From the NCBI GenBank assembly GCA_049587755.1, contig JBAVEN010000010.1, positions 62,001-126,000 on the forward strand: a stretch of DNA of 64,000 nucleotides, in the 5' to 3' direction. The notes under the pieces are model-generated. The model saw only the letters and a program-made list of their open reading frames with translations. It searched no databases and was not told the origin of the DNA. A program made the position numbers and the translations under genes. The DNA comes from Bog-375 sp049587755. GTDB lineage: Bacteria > Acidobacteriota > Terriglobia > Bryobacterales > Bryobacteraceae. Below, one piece after another: positions 44,188 through 53,077 of the stretch; position 1 is the stretch's first letter, and each line of letters starts with the position of its first letter.

Positions 44188-44505
44188 GTGCCAGTATTTG
44201 AAGTCAACGGCAGGAAATACGACGTGGATGAAGACGGCTTCCTGCAGGAACCGGGAATTTGGAACCAGGAAGTCGCTTGCGATTTCGCGACTTCCGAAGG
44301 AGTGGCGGAGCTCACCGAGAACCACTGGAAGGTCATCAACTACCTGAGAAATTACTATCTCCAGTTCGGCATCGCTCCCATGATACGGAAGGTGTGCAAA
44401 GAGACGGGATTCAAGCTCAACGAGATCTACCAGATGTTTCCGTCCGGTCCGGCCAAAGGGGCGTGCAAGCTTGCCGGACTTCCCAAACCTACCGGCTGCG
44501 TGTAG
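44188..44505 (+). CDS. dsrC: DsrC sulfur-carrier protein
   Basis: 105 residues from GTG 44188, with GGAGG 8 nt upstream; upstream in-frame sequence belongs to the end of dsrL. The C-terminal arm GACKLAGLPKPTGCV carries the two redox-active Cys (93 and 104, CX10C) that form the trisulfide with DsrAB-derived sulfur, later reduced by DsrK. Other TusE/DsrC family blocks, such as the HWKVINYLRNYY helix, are present. It lies between dsrL and the RsbRD-like gene. Confidence 0.97.
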   Translation: MPVFEVNGRKYDVDEDGFLQEPGIWNQEVACDFATSEGVAELTENHWKVINYLRNYYLQFGIAPMIRKVCKETGFKLNEIYQMFPSGPAKGACKLAGLPKPTGCV

Positions 44506-44521
44506 ACGGGAGGCGCGCCGA

Positions 44522-45013
44522 ATGGCTGTGCAAAGTAAGGAAAACATCGTCGAGGTCTGGCTGTGGCGCGTGCTGCGCTCTTATCCGTTTCAGAGCGCGG
44601 AATTCCTGGCGATGGAGCGCGACCCATTTCGTAACCCGGTGGGCAGCACGGTTCGACGGGCACTCGGCATTCTGCTCGACGAACTGTTACGCGATATGGA
44701 CAGAACTCGCACTACCGGAGCGCTTGATTCCGTCATGCAAATCCGGGCTATTCAGGACCTGCTGCCAAGCCGGGCGGTGGAGTTTCTGTTCCAGCTTAGA
44801 GGTATCCTGCGCCCTCAGATCACTGGGCCGGAACGAGAAATCCTGGACGGCCGCATCGACGAACTGGCTCTACTGGCGTTCGACCTTTATGTGAAATATC
44901 GCGAGAGGACTTATCAGGCGAAGGCGAACGAGGCCCGCCGTCGCGTCTATGTCCTTCAACGCAGGCTGGCGCCGTGCGAGGAGCCGGACTGGCAGGATCG
45001 AGGTGACACTTGA
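44522..45013 (+). CDS. RsbRD N-terminal-domain-like protein next to dsrM
   Basis: 163 residues, mostly helical. The middle (ALGILLDELLRDMD, AIQDLLPSRAVEFLFQL) and LALLAFDLYVKYRERTYQ resemble the globin-like RsbRD N-terminal domain of stressosome-type sensors, but there is no STAS output domain. Genes of this type are found directly before dsrM in some sulfate reducers. It is 16 bp after dsrC and overlaps dsrM by TTGA. It may sense a ligand or serve as an assembly factor for DsrMKJOP; neither is shown. Confidence 0.65.
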   Translation: MAVQSKENIVEVWLWRVLRSYPFQSAEFLAMERDPFRNPVGSTVRRALGILLDELLRDMDRTRTTGALDSVMQIRAIQDLLPSRAVEFLFQLRGILRPQITGPEREILDGRIDELALLAFDLYVKYRERTYQAKANEARRRVYVLQRRLAPCEEPDWQDRGDT

Positions 45014-46005
45014 GGAAAGCCCTCGCTGCGTTGACTGCCGTCATCGGAATTGCGCTGCTGGCGGGCACCGCAAGCCGGATTGACGGGTTCCGGCCGTTGC
45101 TCGCCATCGTGCTCCCCTATATCGCGGTGGCAATCCTTCTGATCGGGCTAAGCTGGCGGGTGATCCGCTGGTCGCGTTCGCCCGTACCGTTCCATATTCC
45201 TACGGTTTGCGGCCAGCAGAAGTCGCTGCCCTGGGTCAAGGCTGGCTGGCTCGAAAGCCCATACACAACACCGGGCGTGATCGCTCGGATGACTCTTGAG
45301 ATCCTTCTGTTTCGCAGCCTTTTCCGCAACACGCGCTCGCGGCTCCAGGAAGGTCCCAGGCTGATTTACGGCGAGGCCAAGTGGCTCTGGTTGGCCGCGC
45401 TGGCATTTCATTGGTCGCTGCTCATCGTACTGCTCCGCCATTTACGGCTTCTGGTGGAGCCGGTGCCCAAGCTGGCATTGTTCCTGGAGAGTGTCGACGG
45501 CTTCTTCCAGATCGGCACGCCGGTGCTCTACGTCACCGACGTCGTTATGCTGACCGCGCTGCTTTATCTGCTGCAGCGGCGCCTGCGCGAACCCCAAATC
45601 CGCTTCATCTCACTGTTCACCGACTACTTTGCGCTGTTCCTGCTGCTGGGAATCGCGATCTCGGGTATCTGGATGCGCTACTTCGCCAGAGTGGATGCCG
45701 TGGCCGTGAAACAACTCGCGCTTTCTCTGACGATCCTTTCGCCCTCGCTGCCGAAGAATCTGAGTGCGTTGTTTTTCGCGCATCTTGCGCTGGTCGGCAC
45801 CCTCGTCGCGTACCTGCCGTTCAGCAAGCTGATGCACATGGGCGGCATCTTTCTCAGCCCGACGCGAAACCTGGCCAACAATAGTCGCATGATACGGCAC
45901 GTGAACCCGTGGAACTACCCGGTCAAGGTCCACACCTACGAAGAGTGGGAGGACGAGTTCCGGGAGAAGATGGAGGCGGCCGGGTTGCCGGTCGAAAAGC
46001 ACTGA
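45010..46005 (+). CDS. dsrM: DsrM: NarI-type cytochrome b subunit
   Basis: 331 residues from TTG 45010, overlapping the previous stop and preceded by GAGGTG. Six or so membrane segments; the C-terminal half has His residues in FHWSLLIVLLRHLRLL and FFAHLALVGTL as haem b ligands. The last 35 residues (MRHVNPWNYPVKVHTYEEWE) are a cytoplasmic tail typical of DsrM. It transfers electrons between menaquinone and DsrK. It is followed 3 bp later by dsrK. Confidence 0.95.
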   Translation: MRKALAALTAVIGIALLAGTASRIDGFRPLLAIVLPYIAVAILLIGLSWRVIRWSRSPVPFHIPTVCGQQKSLPWVKAGWLESPYTTPGVIARMTLEILLFRSLFRNTRSRLQEGPRLIYGEAKWLWLAALAFHWSLLIVLLRHLRLLVEPVPKLALFLESVDGFFQIGTPVLYVTDVVMLTALLYLLQRRLREPQIRFISLFTDYFALFLLLGIAISGIWMRYFARVDAVAVKQLALSLTILSPSLPKNLSALFFAHLALVGTLVAYLPFSKLMHMGGIFLSPTRNLANNSRMIRHVNPWNYPVKVHTYEEWEDEFREKMEAAGLPVEKH

Positions 46006-46008
46006 CCC

Positions 46009-47619
46009 ATGTCCAACCCGAAACCGGAAGAACTCGTACAAATCCAGTATCAAGCCCCGCCTAAGGATTGGATGGACACGGCGGTCGAGTTCCGCAAAGG
46101 CACCTTCTGCTACAGCGCATTGGCCAAGAACCTCAACTACCTGGGCCTGCCCAACGCGCGCGAATGGCAGCCCTTTGACGCCGATTGGAAATTGCCGCCG
46201 GACTGGAAGCGCATCGTCCTCGATGGCATGAGGGACCGGCTCCGGAAGTTCCGCTCTTTTCGCCTGTTTATGGACATCTGCGTCCGATGCGGCGCGTGCG
46301 CGGACAAGTGCCACTTCTACATCGGTTCGGGCGATCCCAAGAATATGCCCGTCCTGCGCGCCGAACTGATCCGCTCCGTTTATCGCCGGTATTTCACCCT
46401 CAGCGGCCGCCTGTTCGGGAGCCTGGCCGGGGCCCGCGACCTCACTGAAGACGTGATCAAGGAGTGGTTCTATTACTTCCACCAGTGCACGGAGTGCCGC
46501 CGCTGTTCGGTCTTCTGCCCATACGGAATCGATACCGCGGAGATCACCATGATCGTCCGCGAACTGCTGAACCTGATCGGCTGCAACATCAACTGGGTTC
46601 TGGAACCCGCCGCCAATTGTTTTCGCATCGGCAACCACCTCGGCATACAGCCCCATGGGTTTAAGGACAGCGTCGATTTCGCGGTGGATGAACTGGAGGA
46701 GTTGACCGGCGTCCGCGTCGACGCTTCCATCAATCGCAAGGGCGCCGAAGTCCTGTTCATTGTGCCGTCGGCCGACTACTTCGGATCGCCTCATTACTAT
46801 ACGTTTCTCGGTTATCTGGCACTCCTGCATGAGGTCGGCCTGGACTACACGTTTAGCGCCTATGCCTCCGAGGGCGGCAATTTTGGCCTGTTCAATTCCC
46901 ACGAAATGATGAAGCGGCTGAACGCCAAAATCTACGCCGAAGCCAAACGACTAGGGGTGAAGTGGATCCTCGGCGGCGAATGCGGCCACATGTGGCGTGT
47001 GATCCATCAGTACATGGGTACCATGAACGGGCCGGCCGATTTCCTGGAGCTCCCGGTTTCTTCGGTCACCGGCACACGGTTCGAAAATACTCGCTCCACC
47101 AAAATGGTCCACATCTGCGAATTCACCGCCGATCTGATCTATAACGGCAAGCTCCGCCTCGCCCCCTCGCGCAACGATCGCTGGAACGTGACCTTCCACG
47201 ACTCCTGCAATCCGGCGCGGGCCATGGGGTTGCTCGAAGAGCCGCGCTATATCCTGCGCAACGTCTGCAGCCAGTTTCACGAAATGCCCGAGAACACCAT
47301 TCGCGAGCAGACCTTCTGCTGCGGAAGCGGCTCCGGGCTGGGCACGGATGAGAATTTCGAGATGCGTATGCGGGGCGGCCTACCGCGCGCCAACGCCGTC
47401 AAATACGTCCGGGACAAGCACGGCGTGAACCTGTTGGCCTGCATCTGCGCGATTGACAAGGCCACGCTGCCGCCCTTGCTCGAATACTGGGTACCGGGCG
47501 TCGAGGTCGCCGGCATTCACGAGCTGGTGGGAAACGCCCTCGTGATGCGCGGCGAAAAGGTACGCTCCACCGACCTGCGCGGCGAAGCCATCGTGGCAAA
47601 AGAGGTGGCCCATGCGTGA
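46009..47619 (+). CDS. dsrK: DsrK: CCG-type iron-sulfur catalytic subunit
   Basis: 536 residues. Two ferredoxin sites, CVRCGACADKC (91-101) and CTECRRCSVFC (about 162-172), followed by HDSCNPAR and CCGSGSG of the CCG domain that binds the noncubane-like or special [4Fe-4S] centre of HdrD/DsrK. It is believed to reduce the DsrC trisulfide at the cytoplasmic face. Its 3' end overlaps dsrJ by 8 nt. A distant paralogue is at 11467. Confidence 0.96.
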   Translation: MSNPKPEELVQIQYQAPPKDWMDTAVEFRKGTFCYSALAKNLNYLGLPNAREWQPFDADWKLPPDWKRIVLDGMRDRLRKFRSFRLFMDICVRCGACADKCHFYIGSGDPKNMPVLRAELIRSVYRRYFTLSGRLFGSLAGARDLTEDVIKEWFYYFHQCTECRRCSVFCPYGIDTAEITMIVRELLNLIGCNINWVLEPAANCFRIGNHLGIQPHGFKDSVDFAVDELEELTGVRVDASINRKGAEVLFIVPSADYFGSPHYYTFLGYLALLHEVGLDYTFSAYASEGGNFGLFNSHEMMKRLNAKIYAEAKRLGVKWILGGECGHMWRVIHQYMGTMNGPADFLELPVSSVTGTRFENTRSTKMVHICEFTADLIYNGKLRLAPSRNDRWNVTFHDSCNPARAMGLLEEPRYILRNVCSQFHEMPENTIREQTFCCGSGSGLGTDENFEMRMRGGLPRANAVKYVRDKHGVNLLACICAIDKATLPPLLEYWVPGVEVAGIHELVGNALVMRGEKVRSTDLRGEAIVAKEVAHA

Positions 47620-48010
47620 CCGGGGCCTGATCTATTCCGGGCTGGCAATATTCCTGGGGCTGGTGACGTTTCCGGCCTGGCACAACCTTTCCGCGCGCGT
47701 GACCGCCAAGGGGCCGGATGTCCGGCTCCCGGCGCGCGAAAAGCAGTGCGTCGCTCCGCTGGAGTACATGAGAACATCCCACATGAAACTTCTCATCGAC
47801 TGGCGCGAAAAGGTTGTCCGCACCGGCGTTCGAGACTTCACCGCGCTCGACGGCAAGCACTACAACATGAGCCTGACGCCAACATGCCTCGAACAATGCC
47901 ACGGCGCCAAGGCTGATTTCTGCGACCACTGCCACAACTACGCGGCCGTCTCGCCTTCCTGTTGGAACTGCCATCTCGATTCCAAGCCGGTGCTGAGGAG
48001 CGAAAGATGA
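47612..48010 (+). CDS. dsrJ: DsrJ: triheme periplasmic cytochrome c
   Basis: 132 residues. An uncleaved N-terminal hydrophobic segment (IYSGLAIFLGLVTF) anchors it. Haem sites: CLEQCH (92-97, CX3CH spacing), CDHCH (104-108) and CWNCH (117-121); Cys46 in KQCVAPLEYMR and the Met of MSLTP are candidates for the unusual axial ligands known in DsrJ. It gives the complex its periplasmic electron exchange. The CX3CH first site differs from the standard CX2CH and is noted separately. Confidence 0.93.
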   Translation: MRDRGLIYSGLAIFLGLVTFPAWHNLSARVTAKGPDVRLPAREKQCVAPLEYMRTSHMKLLIDWREKVVRTGVRDFTALDGKHYNMSLTPTCLEQCHGAKADFCDHCHNYAAVSPSCWNCHLDSKPVLRSER

Positions 48011-48729
48011 CCATCTCGAGAAAAGCCTTTTTGCGTTTAAGCGGCCTTTCTTGTCTCGCTGTCGCGGCGCGAAGGGCCATCGGCGCCATCACCGGCACGC
48101 GCTGGGCCATGGCCATCGACGTGGCCAAGTGCCTCACGCAGGAGAACTGCACCAAATGCATCGCCGCCTGTAACCAGGCCCACAATGTGCCGTCCATCCC
48201 AGACCGCAACCACGAGATCCGCTGGATCTGGAAGGAACCTATCGAACATGCCTTCCCGGGACAGGTGGACGAGTATTCTCCCTTGCGCGCGGCGCCAGCG
48301 ATGATGCTCTGCAATCACTGCCAGGATCCCCCTTGTGTGCGCGTCTGCCCCACCCAGGCCACCTGGAAGCGGGAAGACGGAATCGTCGACATGGACTGGC
48401 ACCGCTGTATCGGCTGCCGCTACTGCATGGCGGCATGTCCCTACGGTTCGCGCAGCTTCAATTGGATGGACCCGCGCCCTTACATCCACAATCCCAATCC
48501 CAAGTTTCCGACGCGCACCAAGGGCGTGGTGGAAAAGTGCATGTTCTGCACCGAGCGCCTGGCGGCGGGCCGCCCGCCCGCGTGCGTCGAGGCATGTCCG
48601 GAGAAGGCACTGGTCTTCGGCAATCTCGCCGATCCTCACTCGCCGATCCGTGAGTTGCTGGCCACGCGGCACCATCTCCGGCGAAGGCCCGAGCTGGGAA
48701 CGGGCCCCGGCGTCTTTTATATCGTGTGA
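48007..48729 (+). CDS. dsrO: DsrO: periplasmic ferredoxin-type subunit
   Basis: 240 residues from ATG 48007, overlapping the dsrJ stop. The N-terminus ISRKAFLRLSGLSCLAVAAR is Tat-like but has Arg-Lys in place of the twin arginines. Four groups of Cys follow (CLTQENCTKCIAAC, CNHCQDPPCVRVC, CIGCRYCMAAC, CMFC with CVEAC) for up to four [4Fe-4S] clusters. It connects DsrJ and DsrP. It overlaps none of dsrP, which starts 9 bp later. Confidence 0.95.
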   Translation: MTISRKAFLRLSGLSCLAVAARRAIGAITGTRWAMAIDVAKCLTQENCTKCIAACNQAHNVPSIPDRNHEIRWIWKEPIEHAFPGQVDEYSPLRAAPAMMLCNHCQDPPCVRVCPTQATWKREDGIVDMDWHRCIGCRYCMAACPYGSRSFNWMDPRPYIHNPNPKFPTRTKGVVEKCMFCTERLAAGRPPACVEACPEKALVFGNLADPHSPIRELLATRHHLRRRPELGTGPGVFYIV

Positions 48730-48738
48730 GGTCCCGTC

Positions 48739-49935
48739 ATGTTCATGTTTGAAAAGGCAGTCGCTGGCAGCCGGAGATACTGGCTCTGGATTGGCGTCCT
48801 CGCCATCGTCATAGGGGCCGGCTTCGCCTGCTACCTGCGCCAACTCAACCTCGGTCTCGTCACCACGGGCCTCAGCCGGGATGTCAGTTGGGGCCTGTAC
48901 ATCGCGCAGTTTACGTTTATGGTGGGCGTCGCTGCCTCCGCCGTAATGGTTGTGCTCCCTTACTACCTCCACAGTTTCAAGGCATTCGCACGCATCACCA
49001 TACTCGGGGAATTCCTGGCCGTTGCCGCCGTCGTCATGTGCATGCTTTTCATCTTCGTGGATATGGGGCAGCCGGCGCGCGTGTTCAATGTTCTGATCTA
49101 CCCCACCCCGCACTCGATTATGTTCTGGGACATGATTTCGCTCGGCGGCTACCTGGCCTTGAACGCCGTCATCGCGCTGGTAACGCTGCGCGCCGAACGC
49201 GAAGGCGAGGCCCCGCCGAATTGGATCAAGCCTGTCATCATCGTCTCCATTCCTTGGGCGGTCAGCATCCATACGGTCACGGCCTTCCTTTACAGCGGAC
49301 TTCCCGGCCGGTCGCTCTGGCTCACCGCCATCCTGGCCCCTCGCTTCCTGGCGTCGGCCTTCGCCTCCGGCCCGGCGCTTCTGATTCTCCTCTGCCTGCT
49401 CATCCACCGTCTCACCCGCTTCTCCGCCGGCCGCGAGGCCATTCAGAAGCTGGCGGTCATCGTCACGTACGCGACGGTCATCAGCGTCTTCTTTGTCCTC
49501 GTCGAGTTCTTCACGGCGTTTTACAGCCGGATTCCCGAGCACACGGAGTCCCTCCGGTACATGTTCGTGGGCCTGGGCGGCCACGCCCGGCTGGCGCCGT
49601 GGATGTGGACTTCCATGCTCCTCGCCGTCGTGTCTCTGGTGCTGTTGCTGGTGCCGCGGTATCGCCACAACGAGAAGTTGCTCGCAATGGCGTGTGGCAT
49701 GGTTTTTCTCTCGCTCTGGATCGACAAAGGCATCGGCCTGATCGTCGCCGCCTTCGTCCCTTCCCCGCTCGGCGCGGTCACCGAATACACTCCCTCCGTC
49801 CCCGAGATCCTCATTGTGCTGGGGATTTGGGCGGTCGGATCGTTGATCCTGACCGTGCTATATAAGATTGCGCTCTCCGTTCGCGAAGAGCCGGTGTTTC
49901 CCGCGCAGCGGGCGCGGGTGGAGGTGCTCACATGA
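48739..49935 (+). CDS. dsrP: DsrP: NrfD-type integral membrane quinone-interacting subunit
   Basis: 398 residues with about ten membrane segments (for example WIGVLAIVIGAGFACYL and FTFMVGVAASAVMVVL) of the NrfD/HybB type. It exchanges electrons with quinones on the periplasmic side and passes them to DsrO. It ends with a 4-nt overlap into the YeiH-like gene. The fused protein at 8104 is its distant counterpart. Confidence 0.95.
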   Translation: MFMFEKAVAGSRRYWLWIGVLAIVIGAGFACYLRQLNLGLVTTGLSRDVSWGLYIAQFTFMVGVAASAVMVVLPYYLHSFKAFARITILGEFLAVAAVVMCMLFIFVDMGQPARVFNVLIYPTPHSIMFWDMISLGGYLALNAVIALVTLRAEREGEAPPNWIKPVIIVSIPWAVSIHTVTAFLYSGLPGRSLWLTAILAPRFLASAFASGPALLILLCLLIHRLTRFSAGREAIQKLAVIVTYATVISVFFVLVEFFTAFYSRIPEHTESLRYMFVGLGGHARLAPWMWTSMLLAVVSLVLLLVPRYRHNEKLLAMACGMVFLSLWIDKGIGLIVAAFVPSPLGAVTEYTPSVPEILIVLGIWAVGSLILTVLYKIALSVREEPVFPAQRARVEVLT

Positions 49936-51359
49936 AACCCAAACTCAATGAAGACTGGCTGGCCGTCTGGCTCGGCCTGTTTCTTTTCGTACTGTCGCTC
50001 GCGACGTTTCTCGGAGTTGACGCGCTCGGTTGGGCCGTGACGACATCCGTCTGGACCAACCTTCGGAAGGCGCTGGCGCCTGCCTCCAAGTCCTACGCTC
50101 TCCCAGGCATGGTTTCACTGCTGCTGACGTACGTCTTTCTCCTGGCGCTCACCACCATCGGGGCCAGGGTCCTCCGCCTCGACCTCGGACGCTTCGTGAA
50201 AGGATTCACGGCCGTCTTTTTCGCGGCGTATTTGTCCTGGATTGTCGGTAGTTGGGCGTACATCGCCGTCACGCCGGACAAGCGCGCCGCGTTTCATATC
50301 GGCTGGTCCCTGAACCTGACAAACGAAGCTGGTTACATCGTCGCCTTGATCGCCGGCCTCTTGGTGGGTAACTTCTTACCTATGCTCGCCACTTGGATGA
50401 AAGAGGCAATCCGGCCGGAACTCTACATCAAGACCGCCATCGTGATCCTTGGTGGCTTCCTTGGCGTCACAGCCGCCGAGCAAATGCGACTGGCCACTTC
50501 CGTGATGTTCAGCGGGCTATGCGCCATCATCGTGGCTTACCTGATCTATTGGGCCGCGGTGTATTACGTCGCGCGCCGGTATTTCAGATTCAGCCGCGAG
50601 TGGTCGGCGCCGCTGGCTTCCGGCATTTCCATCTGCGGTGTCTCGGCAGCCATCGCCACCGGGTCCGCCATCCGCGCCCGGCCCGTAGTGCCGGTGATGG
50701 TCTCGTCGCTGGTAGTCGTTTTCGCCGTCATGGAGTTGCTGCTGCTCCCCATGATGGCTCAGACATTCCTTTTCCACGAACCGATGGTGGCGGGGGCGTG
50801 GATGGGCCTCGCCGTGAAGACCGATGGCGCGGCAGTTACCAGTGGCGCGGTTACCGATGCGCTGATCCGAGCCAAAGCGCTCGCCGAGTACGGCATTCAA
50901 TACGCGCCCGGGTGGATCATGGGCGTCAGCACAACCGTCAAGGTCTTCATCGATGTTTTTATCGGAATCTGGGCTTTCGTGCTGGCCTGGATCTGGGCGG
51001 CGAAGATCGATCCCAAGCGGGGAGAGAAGGTGAAGGCCATCGAGATCTGGCAGCGATTTCCGAAGTTCATCCTGGGCTACGTGGCAACCTTCGCCATCAT
51101 TCTCGCGGTTGGTCTGCTTTCGCCAGGATTAGTTCCCAAGGCCAAAGCCGCCATGGCGCAGGCCAACGTGTTCCGCGCTATCTTTTTCGCAATGACTTTC
51201 TTTACCATCGGCGTGGTTTCCGACTTCCGCAAATTGTGGCAGGAAGGCATTGGGAAGCTAGCGCTGGTCTATGTTTTGTGTCTGTTCGGTTTCATCATCT
51301 GGATCGGGCTCGCAATCTCCTGGGTCTTTTTCCACGGACTCAAACCGCCAGTCATGTAA
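49932..51359 (+). CDS. YeiH-family putative sulfate or anion exporter
   Basis: 475 residues with about twelve membrane segments; the core MVGNF-like FLPMLATWMKEAI, LGGFLGVTAAEQ, ISICGVSAAIATGSAI and VKVFIDVFIGIWAFVL matches the conserved family UPF0324/YeiH, often annotated as putative sulfate exporter. Direct overlap with dsrP (ATGA) makes it part of the dsr transcript, so transport of sulfate, sulfite or thiosulfate is plausible. Direction and substrate are not established for the family. Confidence 0.82.
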   Translation: MKPKLNEDWLAVWLGLFLFVLSLATFLGVDALGWAVTTSVWTNLRKALAPASKSYALPGMVSLLLTYVFLLALTTIGARVLRLDLGRFVKGFTAVFFAAYLSWIVGSWAYIAVTPDKRAAFHIGWSLNLTNEAGYIVALIAGLLVGNFLPMLATWMKEAIRPELYIKTAIVILGGFLGVTAAEQMRLATSVMFSGLCAIIVAYLIYWAAVYYVARRYFRFSREWSAPLASGISICGVSAAIATGSAIRARPVVPVMVSSLVVVFAVMELLLLPMMAQTFLFHEPMVAGAWMGLAVKTDGAAVTSGAVTDALIRAKALAEYGIQYAPGWIMGVSTTVKVFIDVFIGIWAFVLAWIWAAKIDPKRGEKVKAIEIWQRFPKFILGYVATFAIILAVGLLSPGLVPKAKAAMAQANVFRAIFFAMTFFTIGVVSDFRKLWQEGIGKLALVYVLCLFGFIIWIGLAISWVFFHGLKPPVM

Positions 51360-51368
51360 GGAGAAAAC

Positions 51369-51539
51369 ATGCAAGAGACGCAACGTGTCGAAGAACCGAA
51401 ACTCTCCGAAGAGCTGGAAAAGATGCCGTACGAACCACTGCTTCCGATCGAAAAGAAGCTGGTGCTGTGGAGCGTGCTGCTGGGCCTGTTTCTGCTGGGC
51501 GTGTTGGTGTGGGTCAACCAGGCCTTATTTCACCACTGA
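51369..51539 (+). CDS. Small single-span membrane protein
   Basis: 56 residues starting at ATG 51369 with AAGGAG 6 nt upstream and ending at TGA 51537-51539. The N-terminal 30 residues are charged (RVEEPKLSEELEKMPYEP), and residues about 32-52 form one transmembrane helix (LVLWSVLLGLFLLGVLVWV). It follows the YeiH-like gene by 9 bp, so it may be a small subunit of that transporter or of DsrMKJOP. No family recognised. Confidence 0.7.
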   Translation: MQETQRVEEPKLSEELEKMPYEPLLPIEKKLVLWSVLLGLFLLGVLVWVNQALFHH

Positions 51540-51540
51540 G

Positions 51541-51566
51541 CGCGAGGCGGCCCAATGAGCCTCGCG
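51541..51566 (+). terminator. Hairpin between the small membrane protein and the porin gene
   Basis: CGCGAGGC (51541-51548), 10-nt loop and GCCTCGCG (51559-51566), perfect 8-bp stem directly after the stop codon; no U-tract. Possible attenuation or RNA-stability element marking the end of the cytoplasmic-membrane part of the block. Confidence 0.45.
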
Positions 51567-51651
51567 GTCTATGGCGTCGACTGCCCGTGTGCCCGCCGCC
51601 GCTGGTCGTGCTCCCCCTTGCCCAGTTTTTCGATCTGAGGGACCAAAGGTC

Positions 51652-53067
51652 ATGCGTTCACGCAAAGATGGCGGCAGAAGGCAGAAGATCAACTCCTTAT
51701 CCCTGCGGGTTGCCGTTCTTCTCGCGACAGCGCAGGCTGCCATGCCCCTCTCCGCCCAGTGCATTGTCGACAACCCTGGAGGCAGTAAGGTCAACATCAA
51801 CCGCCCAGCCGACGCGGACGTTCCGGCTGCCATATTCTCACCCCTTTCCCATCTCAATCAGGAGATGCCGGGCTGGCTCTGCTTTACCTTGGGCTATCGG
51901 GCCAGGTTCGAGAGCTATTCCGCCGGGAATTTCCAGCCTGGCAATTCCGACTCCTATCTGTTGACTCGCTTCCGGCTTGGCGTGTTAGTCAAGCCGGCGA
52001 GTTGGTTCCACGTCTTCGCAGAGTTACAGGACGCCGACGCCTTCTGGAAGACCCCCCCGCTAGCACCGCCTTATCAATCCACCTGGGATCTACGCCGCGG
52101 TTACCTCGATCTTGGTGACATCGAGGAAAGCCGCGTCGCACTCCGCGTGGGACGGCAGGATCTGAATTTTGGCTACGGGCGCGTGCTGGGAACCTCGTAC
52201 TGGCGCAATGCCTCCCGCGGGTATGACGCAGCTATGGCCGTCTTCAATTGGGACTGGCTTCGCCTGAACGTTTTTGCCGCATCTCAGGTGGTGGCAACCC
52301 CCAACGGGCTCTGCCATCACCAGGAAGGGAACGACATCTACGGCATTTACAGCAGTCTAAAAAAGCTGGTACCGCACTCGGTGGTCGAGCCATATGTTCT
52401 CTGGCACCTCCAGCCCGGCGTGAAGACCGAAGAAGGCAGTCTTGCCAAACTGAACGAACAGATCTTCGGCTTGCGCTGGGCGGGGACCGCGTCGCACTTC
52501 GACTTCGACGCGGAAACCATCGGCGAAACCGGTAGCATCGGCTCCGACGACATCCGCGCTTGGGCCTGGAGCGCCATCGCTGGCTACAGCTTGCAACCGT
52601 TTCATCACACCGTTCGCGTCTTCGCCAAATACGACTTCGCCTCCGGGGAGCACAATCCAAAGGACGGCGTGCACGAGACCTTCGATCAACTCTACCCGAA
52701 CATTCACGACCATCACGGCCTCGCCGACCAGATCGCGTGGCAGAACCTCAAATCGCTCCGCTCGGGTGTCAAGGCCTCCTTACGCCGCAACTGGGTGCTC
52801 GCCTCCGCATTTAACGGTTGGTGGCTGGCCAGCGCCACGGACGCTTTCTACAATAGTTCCGGAGGCGTTGTGGCGCAGGACCCCAGGGGCCTCTCGGGTA
52901 CCCACATCGGCAATGAATACGACGTGCAGACATCATACCGGCTCGACCGGGACCTCGATCTGGGAGTCGGGCTTGGATACATTCGCTCGGGAGCGTTCCT
53001 GCTACTAACCAATCACGCCCCTTCTTACACCTACCCGTACGTGATGATCAACTATAACTTCTTCTAG
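51652..53067 (+). CDS. Outer-membrane porin, alginate-export (AlgE)-like family
   Basis: 471 residues from ATG 51652. Signal peptide (LRVAVLLATAQAAMPLSAQ), then alternating beta-strands (YRARFESYSAGNF, YLLTRFRLGVLVKP, WFHVFAELQDADAF, RVALRVGRQDLNFGYGRVLG) and a C-terminal aromatic strand ending YNFF, all as in the alginate_exp porin family of Gram-negative bacteria. In a sulfur locus it may let an anion cross the outer membrane. It begins 112 bp after the small membrane protein. Confidence 0.85.
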   Translation: MRSRKDGGRRQKINSLSLRVAVLLATAQAAMPLSAQCIVDNPGGSKVNINRPADADVPAAIFSPLSHLNQEMPGWLCFTLGYRARFESYSAGNFQPGNSDSYLLTRFRLGVLVKPASWFHVFAELQDADAFWKTPPLAPPYQSTWDLRRGYLDLGDIEESRVALRVGRQDLNFGYGRVLGTSYWRNASRGYDAAMAVFNWDWLRLNVFAASQVVATPNGLCHHQEGNDIYGIYSSLKKLVPHSVVEPYVLWHLQPGVKTEEGSLAKLNEQIFGLRWAGTASHFDFDAETIGETGSIGSDDIRAWAWSAIAGYSLQPFHHTVRVFAKYDFASGEHNPKDGVHETFDQLYPNIHDHHGLADQIAWQNLKSLRSGVKASLRRNWVLASAFNGWWLASATDAFYNSSGGVVAQDPRGLSGTHIGNEYDVQTSYRLDRDLDLGVGLGYIRSGAFLLLTNHAPSYTYPYVMINYNFF

Positions 53068-53077
53068 GAGAACAGCC

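Noticed and set aside
45610..46902. Open frame of 430 residues on the minus strand opposite dsrM and dsrK
   Set aside because: Antisense shadow without domains.
48037..49668. Open frame of 543 residues on the minus strand opposite dsrO and dsrP
   Set aside because: Antisense shadow rich in His/Glu/Gly; dsrO and dsrP are unambiguous.
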